A DNA stretch of 57,194 nt. It comes from an uncultured Chitinophagales bacterium. GTDB lineage: Bacteria > Bacteroidota > Bacteroidia > Chitinophagales > JAHDHT01. The DNA is taken from assembly GCA_938023075.1 (NCBI GenBank), contig CALHDG010000089.1, positions 1 to 57,194 on the forward strand, given 5' to 3'. Below, one piece after another: positions 43,939 through 54,425 of this stretch. Position numbers and translations under genes: made by a program. Positions within the stretch are counted from its first letter, which is position 1. Every line of letters begins with the position of its first letter. The notes under the pieces were generated by a model. The model was not told the DNA's origin. It worked only from the letters and a program-made list of their open reading frames with translations, and did no database searches.

Positions 43939-45285
43939 TTATAAAAAGTTTGTTTCAGCCTGCCGTTTAGTAGTTAGTCTAGTCCATAACTCATAAATCA
44001 TCATACCAAAAACGAATACATATTCAAGTGTAATGAACAGCATATTTTCTTGATAGGTGGCATTACTATAGGCAAAATAACTCAAGCCGATTAACCAGCT
44101 CCAAAGTATGGGATAGCGAAACCCGTTTAATGCCGCAAAAGCAACTAAAGGCACTACATACCATGGATGCACAATATTTGCCAACAACAAATAAAGGCTT
44201 AATGCCCACATCGAAAATTGTAGTAAAGAGGCTAACTCTTTTTTGCGTTCAAGATATGCTAATAGAACAATGCCAGTAAAAGTACTTAGAGCAGTTAGTT
44301 TTCCAATGGTGGCAATCATATTCCAACCTTTAATTTGGTAGCCAATCCAACGGAACATATAATAGAAGCTAGCGTTAAATTCAAATGTATCGTAATACAA
44401 ACTGACACTGCTAAACAGGTTTTGTAAAATTGGTGGATCAATAAATAGAAAGGCTAATATTAAAAGGAAGAAACCCATGCTAAATCCAAAAAACATAGTC
44501 TTTTTAAAACCAATACGTTGTATAAAAAAGGGTAAAAATATTAAAGGGATTAATTTAGAAGCTACGCCACCTGTAAATGCTATAGCAGCATACAACCAAG
44601 TTTTTTTAATATATAGCCAATAAAAAGCAAGCAATACAAAAAAGATCATAGCTGCTTCAAAATGAAGATTGCCTGTTAGCTCAATTATAACCAAGGGGTT
44701 GAGCACATACCACAATACATTATATACAGGTTTTTTAATGAAAGTCAGTATTTTAAGCATCAAGGCAATACTTCCAAATTCAAAACAAAGGATACTTATT
44801 TTAAGTATGATGATGAAGCCCAAAATGTTATTAGGTCCGGCAAGGTAAGCTGCCAACATAAACAACCACTGTAGCAATGGAGGGTAAACCGAAAAATATT
44901 TAGGCGAATTGAGTTGATTGAACAGTGCTTCACTCAGGTCAAAACGGGGGGCTAAGCCATTTTCTATCAAATCAATTGGCAAGTAAGCATATGGACTGAT
45001 GTAATGTACATTCAACAATCCATCCCAATAAAAGCGGAAATAATCATCGGTTAAATTGGGTTCAACGGGTATTAATAATAGCCTAAAAAAAATACCAGCT
45101 GCAATAAAGAGGTACACATGCTTTAGCTGTAAACTTTTATTTAAATAACTTTGCCTAACCGACTGCATTATGGCAACATAGGCAACAAACAAAGCCGTAA
45201 AAGTGGCAAAAAAAATTGTAAAACTTGTACGAGGAATGAAGTATACCAGACAAATATACAGACAGGCACTTGCTCCAATTAGCAA
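43939..45285 (-). CDS. Integral-membrane mannosyltransferase-like protein (GT87/DUF2029-type)
   Basis: 448 residues with about 11-12 membrane segments. The first extracytoplasmic loop has PNLTDDYFRFYWDGLLNVHYISPYAYLP, with an acidic pair (DD at about 80) typical of GT-C glycosyltransferases that use polyprenyl-phosphate sugars. The frame starts at a TTG (45285); it stays open about 60 bases upstream with no ATG, so the true start is uncertain. Follows the GT2 gene by about 60 bases in the same direction, so the two probably belong to one pathway, such as envelope glycolipid or glycan assembly. Confidence 0.8.
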   Translation of the reverse strand: MLIGASACLYICLVYFIPRTSFTIFFATFTALFVAYVAIMQSVRQSYLNKSLQLKHVYLFIAAGIFFRLLLIPVEPNLTDDYFRFYWDGLLNVHYISPYAYLPIDLIENGLAPRFDLSEALFNQLNSPKYFSVYPPLLQWLFMLAAYLAGPNNILGFIIILKISILCFEFGSIALMLKILTFIKKPVYNVLWYVLNPLVIIELTGNLHFEAAMIFFVLLAFYWLYIKKTWLYAAIAFTGGVASKLIPLIFLPFFIQRIGFKKTMFFGFSMGFFLLILAFLFIDPPILQNLFSSVSLYYDTFEFNASFYYMFRWIGYQIKGWNMIATIGKLTALSTFTGIVLLAYLERKKELASLLQFSMWALSLYLLLANIVHPWYVVPLVAFAALNGFRYPILWSWLIGLSYFAYSNATYQENMLFITLEYVFVFGMMIYELWTRLTTKRQAETNFL

Positions 45286-45345
45286 AGTATATTGTGATGT
45301 TTTATTAAATGGTATGTTGATTAAAGTTGCAATAAATAATTTGTA

Positions 45346-46830
45346 TTAATTTTTAACACGTAACATCCAATAGTGTTTTATAGATAAAGTAAACACAAAT
45401 AGATAGCCCAAAAAACTAAGCACATGAATCGGAAATAAACCCCACTCTTGTTTCAAAAAACCAAAAACTATCGCACTTAAAAAATAAAAGACCAACAAGC
45501 CTTCGCCAATAATTACCCAATCTAAATGATGTATATATTTCTTTTTTTTCCAGCTTTCTTTTGAGTTGTTTACATTGTATTTCGCGGTTCTCACAAAAGG
45601 TGATTTTTTGCCAAGATAGGCACCTATAACTGCCTTGGTATTATGCAAAGCCATGCCTAAAGAAACGGACATGAAAGCAAGAAATCGATAAGCAAAACCC
45701 AGTGTATTACTTAACCAGCCAGTGCTTTTACGAATGAATGCCAGATAATACACAAAAGCAATTGCCAAAAAACCGATGAAAAAAACCGAGCTACTGTTAA
45801 TTAACCATGTTGGATATTGGTGTTTAAATAATAAAAGTGGCACACTTAAAATAGTCGCCATAAAAATAATGACATACATACTGCTACTCAACAAATGATG
45901 TAGTGCGTGTAGTTTAATTTTACCGGGCAATTTCGTTTTAAATATAGTAGGTAACAACTTGATGGCAACTTCAGCACCACCTTTGTTCCATCTAAATTGT
46001 TGTGATTTATAACTGTTGATTTCGGCGGGTAATTCTGCCGGTGCTTCTACATCATATAGATATTGAAACCGCCAGCCTTTAAGTTGGGCACGGTAACTCA
46101 AATCTAAATCTTCGGTAATGGTATCGGCACTCCAACCACCTGCTTCTATAATGGTTTGTTTACGCCAAACGCCTGCGGTGCCGTTAAAATTCATAAAATA
46201 GCCTAAAGTATTTCTACCTACATGCTCCACACAAAAATGTACATCTAAAGTAAAAGCTTGTATGCCTGTCAACAACGAATAATCTTCATTCAAATGCTCC
46301 CATTTGGTTTGTACTACACCAATCTCCGGGTTTTCAAAAGTAGGAATGGTTTGTTGTAAAAAATCGGGATTGGGCAAAAAGTCTGCATCAAAAATGGCGA
46401 TAAACTCACCTTTAACGGTTTGCAAACCATATTGTAAAGCACCTGCTTTAAAACCCGTTCTGTCCGATCGTTGTATTTGTTCAATTTGTATGCCTTTGCT
46501 TTTCCAATATTGTACTTTTTGTTGAATCAACCTCACCGTTTCATCGGTTGAGTCATCTAATACTTGAATTTCAAATCGCTCTGCAGGATAATCCATAGTT
46601 GCGCAAGCATCAATTAATCGTTCAATCACATAAAGTTCATTATAAACCGGTAATTGAATAGTTACAAAAGGATAATCTTGTATGGTTTGATTAGCAGGAA
46701 AGACGGGATGAATGGTTGGCTGATTTCGAGTAAAGCCTAAATATCGAAATGCTAACCTTAATTCGATTAAGCAAAAAAACAAAATGATACACATTAAGCT
46801 TAAATAAACGATAAGAATTGTATTAGCCAA
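45346..46830 (-). CDS. Membrane glycosyltransferase family 2 (cellulose synthase-like)
   Basis: 494 residues. An N-terminal membrane segment is followed by a cytosolic GT-A domain: PVYNE (61-65), DDSTDE (92-97), D148-A-D150 for metal and nucleotide-sugar binding, TED (239-241) with the catalytic Asp, and QQFRW (277-281), the processive Q-x-x-R-W motif. At least four membrane segments follow. These features match BcsA-like and glucosylceramide synthase-like enzymes. The polymer or lipid product is not deducible. Upstream of the GT-C gene in the same transcript. Confidence 0.9.
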   Translation of the reverse strand: MANTILIVYLSLMCIILFFCLIELRLAFRYLGFTRNQPTIHPVFPANQTIQDYPFVTIQLPVYNELYVIERLIDACATMDYPAERFEIQVLDDSTDETVRLIQQKVQYWKSKGIQIEQIQRSDRTGFKAGALQYGLQTVKGEFIAIFDADFLPNPDFLQQTIPTFENPEIGVVQTKWEHLNEDYSLLTGIQAFTLDVHFCVEHVGRNTLGYFMNFNGTAGVWRKQTIIEAGGWSADTITEDLDLSYRAQLKGWRFQYLYDVEAPAELPAEINSYKSQQFRWNKGGAEVAIKLLPTIFKTKLPGKIKLHALHHLLSSSMYVIIFMATILSVPLLLFKHQYPTWLINSSSVFFIGFLAIAFVYYLAFIRKSTGWLSNTLGFAYRFLAFMSVSLGMALHNTKAVIGAYLGKKSPFVRTAKYNVNNSKESWKKKKYIHHLDWVIIGEGLLVFYFLSAIVFGFLKQEWGLFPIHVLSFLGYLFVFTLSIKHYWMLRVKN

Positions 46831-47306
46831 AAAAAATTTTTATTCGGTGTAAAAATAGCTTAAAATATTTAGATGTGAATACGATATGAATAAAATGATT
46901 TGAGGGTATGTAAGCTATGGGCATTTGGTATGAATAGTATGCTATACTTGTTAAACACAAATTAATCATATCATGAATATACACTGCTTTCCATAATAAA
47001 TTTTCAAATGGCATCATATTTGTTTTATACATCGCGAATCTCTCTATACGGCTATAGAGATTAATCGACTTAAATTAAGATCATCTATTTATTTGGATGA
47101 TTGTAAGTTCATTGAATAGTTAATCAGCAAAATATTTTAAGCCATTTTTTTGCTATTAACTAAAATAATTTTTAAGACTTTTAAAGCAAACATTCTATTT
47201 ATTTAATATTTTTTTTAATCAAATAAACTATCGTTTTATCGAATTATAAATTAAGACATATCGAAAATTTATAAAATCATTTTTTTAACCACTTTACCTC
47301 AAACTT
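46831..47306. other. Gene-free A/T-rich stretch between divergent genes
   Basis: About 475 bases between the start of the GT2 gene and the start of the protease gene. The only structure I see is a bulged hairpin at 47037-47062, AATCTC-TC-TATA with TATAGAGATT. None of the dispersed repeats occurs here. No exact TAnnTTTG box precedes either gene closely. Confidence 0.55.
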
Positions 47307-50300
47307 ATGTGTTATAAAATTAATCATTTTGCAAGAAACGTATGTAAAACAAAAGCGTTCTTTTTGCCAACATTACTTAGCATGGTAATGTTCATGTTTT
47401 TTAACCTTGTGTTATTTGGGCAAGATTTAATTTCGGATACTCAAAATGCCTTGCCGCCAAATTGTAATACCAATGTTACCGAGTCAAACCTAATTTATCA
47501 AACCACAGAAACACTTTTAAAAGCCGAGTATTTCGAAAACGCAGCTCCCTTAGAATTATCACATGAAGGCTATAAGTTATTATATACCTTAGGTGATTAT
47601 ATTGATGATGCCGTTTTTTTAAATGTTGATCAGGCAAAAAGTTTAGCAATGCTAAAAGGGCAGGCAGATTATGTAAAATTTAGCTTACCCGTTGGTATTG
47701 ACCGGAATATTGAATTTGCTTTAAGTAAAAAAGAGTTGCTTAGTAGCGACTTTAGCCTAACAGATAGTAAAGGAAAAATTCATGATATTGATGCTTCTTC
47801 ATTTATGTATTACCAAGGCGTAGTAAAAGATAGCCCAGGTTCCTTAGCTGCCTTTACCATTTTAAATAATCAAATAAGAGGTATTGTCTCTGATGAAAAT
47901 GGCAATTATGTTTTAGGAAAAATGGAAGGCTATGACAATATGAACATCTTTTATAATGATAAAAGATTGAAACAAAGAAACAATTTTGAATGTGGTTTAG
48001 ATTATAGGTTTGAACGATTTTTGAATAAAACTGAACTACATGGCATAACTACTAAAATTGAAAAACAACGCCAAGCCGGCGGAGAATGCATTCGAATATA
48101 CATTGAATGTGATTATAGTATGTATCAGCGTTTTAACAATAGCGTGCCCGAAGTTTTTGATTATGTATCGGCTTTGTTTAATGAAGTAGCTTTGTTTTAT
48201 GCTAACGAAAATGTAAAAATTCAACTATCAGATGTCTTTGTTTGGACAGAGCCCGATCCTTACCTAAATTTTAATTCTTCTTATTATGTATTAGATGAAT
48301 TTGGTGCGCAAACCCAAAATAATTTTGATGGTGACCTCGCGCATTTGTTAACCACCCGTAATTTAGGTAATGGTGGTTTAGCTTGGACAGATATACTTTG
48401 TTATCCTTACGAAACTTACTTACAAGATTGGGACGGAGATGGCATTGATGAATTACATCATAGAGGACCTTTCGGAATTAGTACTGTTATCAGCACAAAT
48501 GTTACACCCTTTAGTACCTACAGTTGGGATGTTTTTGTATTAGCACACGAATTAGGGCATAACTTAGGTTCACCACATACCCATGCTTGCGCTTGGGGGC
48601 CCAACGGTAACCAAACGTTAGATAACTGCTTTACCCCTTCTGGTGGAAATTGCAGCTTCGGACCTGAACCAGTTAATGGAGGTACCATTATGAGTTACTG
48701 TAATGTTACCGAGTATGGAATAAACTTTAGTCATGGTTTAGGAGAAGAACCGGGTAACTTGATCAGAAGCCGGGTAAATGCTGCGGATTGTTTAAGTGAA
48801 TGCCCTTGTAATTTAAATCTTGCCAACAAAAACAGCATTTTTGATGACTACACTTGGTTAAACAGTTATGTACAACAAAATAATTGCAACAACGAAGTAA
48901 TAGATGTGTACAATGGAGGAGGCTACGAATTTTTATATATAAAAAATGATGCGGGAGGCGAGTTGCGTTATCAAAATGGTACTTTTTATTGTGCAGATGC
49001 TGGTAATGGTACTTGCGTAGATACTTACAATTTAATACAAGTTGTTAATAGTTGGGCATGCACGGGTAACAACAATCCAAACAATAGTTGTGCAACGGTG
49101 GGATGCACTAATCCGGCGGCATGTAATTATAATCCTAATGCCACCGTAGATAATGGATCATGCAACATGGGTAACACGAATTGTTCAAATCCATGCAATG
49201 CGGTTGAAGGTTGTACCGATCCTCAGGCTAGTAATTATGATCCGGCTGCCAATTGCAATCAAGGTTGCGAATATGGTCTGGCAGAATGTGATGAAGAAAT
49301 TTTCACTACTTTCCCATGGATTTCGGGATTTGTTAATCCAGGAAATTGCAGTAACCAAAAAGTGACGGTTTATAATATGTTGAGCTATTATTTTGTAGAA
49401 ATTGAATCTGCCGGCGTTTCAACATTATATTATCAAGATGGAACCCGGTATTGTACCTCTTCAGCCAATTATAGCTGTCCGGCTGCTTATAACGCCACCG
49501 TAATAGCCCATGTTTGGAATTGCAGTGTTTGCCAGGGGTGTATAAGTGGTTGCGACGATGTAACTGCAGATAATTACGACCCAACGGTAACTTGTGCAGA
49601 TAACAGCACCTGCATTTATGTAACCGCTCCTAACAATCCATCTAATCAATGTAATGAAACCAATTTGTTTAATGAGTTTTCTTGGCTGTCTCAGCTAGTA
49701 GATCATAATAATTGTACTAATGAAACCATTTCGGTTTACGATAATGGAGCCTATAGCTTTTTGTATTTTCAAAAAGATGGAACTGGCGGATTTTACTATC
49801 AGGATGGTACATTTTATTGCCAGGATAATGCAGATTATAGCTGTCCGGAAGATTATAACTACAGCAGTCCAACCAGTTGTTGGTCGTGTGGTACGCAAAA
49901 TAGCTGCAACCAATATACCGGTACGGTGTTTTATGAGGTGTGTGAAGATGGACAATATTATTATTTTATTCGCCTAACCGATGGAACGGTAGTAGACCCA
50001 TACAATGCCGCTGGAGTTAATTTTGATTATCCGGATGGAGTAACCGTTAATTTTGATTATGAACCGGTCAACTTTTCATCTCCTTGTAGTACGGCAAGCA
50101 AGGCAGTTTCGGTATTATGTATTCAAACCATTGATATAAGTGGTTGTACCGATGTAGCTGCCTGTAATTATGATGCTAGCGCCACGGTTGATAACGGCAA
50201 TTGTGATTATTCTTGTTACTCATGCAGTAACAATTCGGGTACGGTGTTTTATGAGGTGTGTGAAGATGGACAATATTACTTTTTTATACAAACCGATCAA

Positions 50301-50972
50301 GGTGCTATTTTTGATCCGTATAATGCTACTGGTATTGATTTTACTTATCCAAATGGAGCCAACGTTCAATTTGATTATGTTCAAAGAGGAAACTCCCCTT
50401 GTTCAATTGCTGATGAAGCCGTAACCATTACTTGTATTAGCAACAGTAACAGTATTGATGTTTTTGGCAGTTATCCTTTTTTAACGAATATAGTAGATGA
50501 AAACAATTGCGGAGGTGTTGAGATTCATGTATTTGACTTTGTCAGTTATTCATTCTTGTCTGTTGATTATGGTACTTATACTGAACTGTATTATCAAGAT
50601 GGTACTTTTTATTGCAACGACTGTGAAGCGGCTTATCAGTTTAACACACCAACCTATACTTGGAGTTGTTCGCCAGCTAACAAAACTTCGGTAATTCCGC
50701 ATCATTCAAAATCAGCATCAATTCCAGCTGATGTAGATATGACTATATATCCGAATCCAAACAAAGGTTTGTTTACTGTTGAGCTATCTGGTTTTAGCAA
50801 TTTACAAGAGGTACAATTGGAGGTTTATAATGTGCAGATGCAATTAATGAAACATCAAATAGTAGAAACAAACCTAAGCCAAGTTGATATCACTTCACTT
50901 AACAGCGGCTTATATTGGTTAGCCATAAAATCCAATGAACAACAAATCATACAAAAAATAATTATTGAGTAG
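47307..50972 (+). CDS. Reprolysin-like T9SS metalloprotease with Cys-rich repeats
   Basis: 1221 residues. An N-terminal signal (AFFLPTLLSMVMFMFFNLVLFGQ) and a propeptide-like region precede an M12-type catalytic domain with the full zinc motif H414-E-L-G-H418 and H424 in HELGHNLGSPHTH, then the Met-turn-like IMSYC. From about residue 510 the protein is built of repeats. Four ~75-residue modules follow WLSQLVDHNNCTNETISVY and FYYQDGTFYC. Four short units follow GCTNPAACNYNPNATVDNGS. Two near-identical segments start GTVFYEVCEDGQYY. The last ~85 residues are a type A T9SS sorting domain (DMTIYPNPNKGLFTVEL). Cell-surface or secreted protease; substrate unknown. Confidence 0.9.
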   Translation: MCYKINHFARNVCKTKAFFLPTLLSMVMFMFFNLVLFGQDLISDTQNALPPNCNTNVTESNLIYQTTETLLKAEYFENAAPLELSHEGYKLLYTLGDYIDDAVFLNVDQAKSLAMLKGQADYVKFSLPVGIDRNIEFALSKKELLSSDFSLTDSKGKIHDIDASSFMYYQGVVKDSPGSLAAFTILNNQIRGIVSDENGNYVLGKMEGYDNMNIFYNDKRLKQRNNFECGLDYRFERFLNKTELHGITTKIEKQRQAGGECIRIYIECDYSMYQRFNNSVPEVFDYVSALFNEVALFYANENVKIQLSDVFVWTEPDPYLNFNSSYYVLDEFGAQTQNNFDGDLAHLLTTRNLGNGGLAWTDILCYPYETYLQDWDGDGIDELHHRGPFGISTVISTNVTPFSTYSWDVFVLAHELGHNLGSPHTHACAWGPNGNQTLDNCFTPSGGNCSFGPEPVNGGTIMSYCNVTEYGINFSHGLGEEPGNLIRSRVNAADCLSECPCNLNLANKNSIFDDYTWLNSYVQQNNCNNEVIDVYNGGGYEFLYIKNDAGGELRYQNGTFYCADAGNGTCVDTYNLIQVVNSWACTGNNNPNNSCATVGCTNPAACNYNPNATVDNGSCNMGNTNCSNPCNAVEGCTDPQASNYDPAANCNQGCEYGLAECDEEIFTTFPWISGFVNPGNCSNQKVTVYNMLSYYFVEIESAGVSTLYYQDGTRYCTSSANYSCPAAYNATVIAHVWNCSVCQGCISGCDDVTADNYDPTVTCADNSTCIYVTAPNNPSNQCNETNLFNEFSWLSQLVDHNNCTNETISVYDNGAYSFLYFQKDGTGGFYYQDGTFYCQDNADYSCPEDYNYSSPTSCWSCGTQNSCNQYTGTVFYEVCEDGQYYYFIRLTDGTVVDPYNAAGVNFDYPDGVTVNFDYEPVNFSSPCSTASKAVSVLCIQTIDISGCTDVAACNYDASATVDNGNCDYSCYSCSNNSGTVFYEVCEDGQYYFFIQTDQGAIFDPYNATGIDFTYPNGANVQFDYVQRGNSPCSIADEAVTITCISNSNSIDVFGSYPFLTNIVDENNCGGVEIHVFDFVSYSFLSVDYGTYTELYYQDGTFYCNDCEAAYQFNTPTYTWSCSPANKTSVIPHHSKSASIPADVDMTIYPNPNKGLFTVELSGFSNLQEVQLEVYNVQMQLMKHQIVETNLSQVDITSLNSGLYWLAIKSNEQQIIQKIIIE

Positions 50973-51022
50973 AGAATAATTTAAGTCATATACCAAAAAA
51001 AATTATTCAAATTTAACCTCTG

Positions 51023-51061
51023 AAAACTCCGTGCAAATTCATAATTGTACGGAGTTTTTGT
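51023..51061 (+). terminator. Intrinsic terminator after the protease gene
   Basis: AAAACTCCGT (51023-51032) pairs with ACGGAGTTTT (51049-51058), extended inward by CAA/TTG with a G-T pair, and followed by a T run. It is 50 bases after the stop. The rest of 50973-51360 shows no gene or repeat. Confidence 0.82.
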
Positions 51062-51360
51062 TTTTCTATGAATGCCATTTTTATATAAATTTTATAGTTA
51101 CGGCATTATCTAATTTATAGATCAGCAAATTTCTTTTCTGTTGTTTTCATTTTTGGTGTAAAACACATCAATAAAAAATCAGTAGTGTAATGAATTGAGA
51201 CATTGACGATTTGGTGATAACGGAGATAATTTGAAAGTGTTAGCTACAGTTGCTTCAACAGCTATTGTATTCAACAAAAAATAGACAGAAGCATAAATCT
51301 TTACAACAAATTAATTTTGCTTTTGATGAAAGATTGATTAACTTTTATCTTTAAATAACA

Positions 51361-51972
51361 ATGATGATGGATTATAATATTTTCTTAAAGCACTCGCCTA
51401 CTGCTTATGCTGATGGTTTAGAGTTAGATCAATTTATTGACTATGGAATTAGAGAACTGTGGCATCCGGTACCGAGAATTGCCGGACCTGCTTTTACTGT
51501 ACCACTATCTAATGGAGACAATCTAATGTTTCATGCAGCGATTTATGAGGCTCCGGCCGGTTCTATAATTGTAGCGTCCGGTGCTGGAAATAAGCATGCC
51601 GTTGCCGGAGGTAATGTTTGCGCGGTTGCTCAAAAAAGAGGAATTAAAGGTATTATTATAGATGGCGTTATAAGAGATATTGAGGAAATAAGAGAAAGCA
51701 AATTTCCTGTTTTTGCGCGTGGCTTGTCAGCCAAGCCAGGTATTAAAAAAAAGAAATTACCCTTAAATGTGCCTATTCAATGTGGGGGTGTTTGGGTTCA
51801 TCCTACTGATATTATTATTGCAGATGAAGAAGGCATTGCTGTTGTACCTTATAAAGAAAAAGAAAGTGTTTTGGAAAAAACTGCTGCCCGTACTATGCGT
51901 GAAGAAAGTACAAGCTTAGAAGATTGGGAGCAAAATCATCGAGCAAAAATTAAAAAATTACTGAATACTTAA
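51361..51972 (+). CDS. RraA-like / HMG aldolase family protein
   Basis: 203 residues. The RraA/HMG aldolase-like core is present: YEAPAGSIIVASGAGN, GGNVCAVAQKRGIKGIIIDG, VIRDIEEIRESKFPVFARG and VHPTDIIIADEEGIAVVP. In aldolases and decarboxylases of this family, the G-N-x20-R-D arrangement binds a divalent metal and pyruvate-like substrate; the R-D pair is kept here. RNase E inhibition (RraA proper) is less likely in this phylum. Overlaps the stop of the convergent permease gene by four bases. TATCTTTA lies 10 bases upstream of the ATG. Confidence 0.87.
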   Translation: MMMDYNIFLKHSPTAYADGLELDQFIDYGIRELWHPVPRIAGPAFTVPLSNGDNLMFHAAIYEAPAGSIIVASGAGNKHAVAGGNVCAVAQKRGIKGIIIDGVIRDIEEIRESKFPVFARGLSAKPGIKKKKLPLNVPIQCGGVWVHPTDIIIADEEGIAVVPYKEKESVLEKTAARTMREESTSLEDWEQNHRAKIKKLLNT

Positions 51973-53384
51973 AACCTGCCTTTTACATCAAAAGCATCGC
52001 GTAAGCCATTACCCATTAAGTTAAATGCCAGCACCAACAGCATAATGGCAAAACCGGGTATTAAGGCTAAAAACGATTTGTTAGAGCCTATGTATTGATA
52101 ATATTCGTTGAGCATAATGCCCCAACTTGGGCGAGGCGGCTGTACACCAATGCCTAAAAAACTTAAGCCTGCTTCAATAATAATGGCAGAGGCGAAATTA
52201 GCAGCTGTTATCACAATAATAGGACCAATGCAGTTAGGTAAAATGTGTTTTAAAATGATGCGCGTGTTTTGAAAACCTAAACTTTCGGCAGCTTCTACAA
52301 ACTCTTGTTCGCGTAAACTTAAAAATTGTCCACGTACGATACGGGCAATTTCTACCCACATCACTAAGCCTACTGCCAAATAAATTTGCCAAAACTGTCG
52401 CCCCAATGCTAAAACTAAGGCAAACACTAACAACAATAATGGTATAGACCAAAACACATTTATAAACCACATCACCACATCATCTACAGGAAAAGTAAAC
52501 TGCCTATTAAACAGGATACCCAGCGTTTTGTTAAACAATACATATAGCAAATAGGTGAGGAGCGGAAACAACACCAAACCCAAAACCCGAATACCTATTT
52601 GGCTGAAACCGAACATAGCCACCAAGAAAATAATACCCAACACCACTGCTGGAAAAAACCAGATGCTCACTTTTGGTGGGCTTGCTTTGTAAAAGCCAGC
52701 TAAAGAGCCAAAAAACACCCCAATTATTAGTGATATTAAGGCTGCCAACAAACCAACACTTATAGAAACGCGTACCCCCAAAATAAGTCTGCTTAAATTA
52801 TCTCTGCCAAACTTATCGGTACCAAGCCAATATTTTTTGGTGGTAGTGCTGGTTTTTTCAATTTGTTTATTGAGTTCGTTGCGACTTATTTCTTTAGTTT
52901 GACCATTAACTGTTTCAAAGCGAAACCCATCACCTGTTTTTTGTATACTACCTGTTTTAACCGGATACACCATGTCTACCAAATGAAAAGCACTTCGTTT
53001 GGTTTTTCCCTTTATACCCGTGTAGGCATCTGCCACAATAGAATCACCAATTAAGTTAAAACTATTAATAGGATGTAATTTGAAGCTGTTTTCTCTCCCA
53101 CCAATCAATCGTTTAATTAGGTTAGAAGCAGGTACCGGTTCATTTCTTTTTACTTGCAACATTTGCATGGAATAACCAGGTGAAGAAGTCGCAATTTCTA
53201 ACACTTGTTCATTGGCAAAAGGTGTTGGGTCAGGTGCAATCAAATAACCAAACAAGGCAATTAATACAGCAATAACAATTACCCAAAAGCCTGCAATAGC
53301 TGCTTTGTTTTTTTTAAAGCGTTGTAAGGCTTTTTGGTTGGGCGATAAGTACCGGTTTTGTATTTCTCTTGCTGTTGATTCCAT
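51969..53384 (-). CDS. ABC transporter permease, DppC/OppC type
   Basis: 471 residues, against about 300 for E. coli DppC. The first membrane segment (KAAIAGFWVIVIAVLIALFGYLIAP) is followed by a ~150-residue extracytoplasmic insert. Then come the canonical WLGTDKFGRDNLSRLILGVRVSISVG, five more membrane segments and the ATPase-contacting EAA-type loop EAAESLGFQNTRIILKHILPN. Imports peptides or related solutes with a DppB-like permease, ATPases and a binding protein, none of which is in this window. The enlarged form is common in Bacteroidota. Confidence 0.9.
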   Translation of the reverse strand: MESTAREIQNRYLSPNQKALQRFKKNKAAIAGFWVIVIAVLIALFGYLIAPDPTPFANEQVLEIATSSPGYSMQMLQVKRNEPVPASNLIKRLIGGRENSFKLHPINSFNLIGDSIVADAYTGIKGKTKRSAFHLVDMVYPVKTGSIQKTGDGFRFETVNGQTKEISRNELNKQIEKTSTTTKKYWLGTDKFGRDNLSRLILGVRVSISVGLLAALISLIIGVFFGSLAGFYKASPPKVSIWFFPAVVLGIIFLVAMFGFSQIGIRVLGLVLFPLLTYLLYVLFNKTLGILFNRQFTFPVDDVVMWFINVFWSIPLLLLVFALVLALGRQFWQIYLAVGLVMWVEIARIVRGQFLSLREQEFVEAAESLGFQNTRIILKHILPNCIGPIIVITAANFASAIIIEAGLSFLGIGVQPPRPSWGIMLNEYYQYIGSNKSFLALIPGFAIMLLVLAFNLMGNGLRDAFDVKGRF

Positions 53385-53583
53385 TTTTTAAAAAGGCGCA
53401 TGTTTGTAACAGGCTAAGTAAGTGCGATATTATCAGATAGACAAATTTTAGGTTTACTATTTTTGGGTATATGCCAATTTGAATTTTAGAATTCGAATTT
53501 TAGAAATTGGATTTTGATATTTCAATGAGCACCTATACTATTTGTATATTTTTTAAGTTAATAAAGTATACAAAACTAAGTCT

Positions 53584-54417
53584 ATGAAAATTGTATGGAT
53601 TGGCATCATTTTTTTAGTGTGTACATTTGAAACTACCGCGCAAATTGAGTCGACTTATACCAATAACTTATCTAAAGAACGATTGTTCTTTAGCTTTAGT
53701 GTTGGACCACGAATACAACAAACTCCTTTAAAAACTATACATACCTTTTTACTTTCAAAAACAGATATTAACAGTATCATCAGGCAATTTGAAGGAAACC
53801 ATAGAATTGAAAATCCAGTTATTTTTATTGGCTATCAAGCAAAACTTAGCTACACGCAACAAGTGGGTTTAAACCATAGTGTTTTATTAGACATTTCCTT
53901 TGGTAACAACAAGGCTTACTTTGGTGGCTATGCTATGGGTTGGGAAATTCCATTAATCCAAAAGAAAACCAGCTTGCATATGTTGCCCAACTTTGCTTTT
54001 TTGTTGGGTTATACCCAGCATTACATTGGCGCACTTAGTGTTTTTGATGTTAATGATTTCGGTGGTAATATTATTCAAATTAGCAACACGCAGTTTTTTA
54101 GCGATAGAATTACTATGCATCTCACACAAGATGAAGTAGCCTATATATACGGACCCGAATTGGCTTTCAGCATCTTTTCCGATGTCTCCAATGTGAGTTT
54201 CCTGTTTTCAGGAGCCTATTATTTTAACAGTGCTCCAGGTGATGCAGCCGTTATATTTACTGGGAACAACCTAGCCAATGGCTTTGAAAAATCAGCCACT
54301 TTAAATGTAGCTAACCCCTTGCTAAACGTTTACTACAATGAAAACATATTAATTGAAAAAAATCCATTTAATTATGGAGGAGTACGCTGTAATTTTTCAA
54401 TTGTATTCGATTTTTGA
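53584..54417 (+). CDS. Putative outer-membrane or periplasmic protein
   Basis: 277 residues with signal peptide MKIVWIGIIFLVCTFETTAQ. The mature part has alternating short aromatic strands (FFSFSVGPRIQQ, SVLLDISFGNNKAYFGGYAMGW, FLLGYTQHYIG, VSFLFSGAYYFNSA) and ends in FSIVFDF with a C-terminal Phe, as outer-membrane barrels often do. I do not recognise a named family. Stands alone, followed by copy H of the repeat and a convergent helicase gene. Confidence 0.65.
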   Translation: MKIVWIGIIFLVCTFETTAQIESTYTNNLSKERLFFSFSVGPRIQQTPLKTIHTFLLSKTDINSIIRQFEGNHRIENPVIFIGYQAKLSYTQQVGLNHSVLLDISFGNNKAYFGGYAMGWEIPLIQKKTSLHMLPNFAFLLGYTQHYIGALSVFDVNDFGGNIIQISNTQFFSDRITMHLTQDEVAYIYGPELAFSIFSDVSNVSFLFSGAYYFNSAPGDAAVIFTGNNLANGFEKSATLNVANPLLNVYYNENILIEKNPFNYGGVRCNFSIVFDF

Positions 54418-54425
54418 GGACAATT

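Noticed and set aside
49153-50694. Alternative-frame and antisense frames within the T9SS protease gene
   Set aside because: The main frame has a complete domain series and the shadows show no motif.
51361-51972. Calling the gene rraA (RNase E inhibitor)
   Set aside because: The family includes aldolases and decarboxylases that share these motifs, and nothing here points to RNase E regulation.
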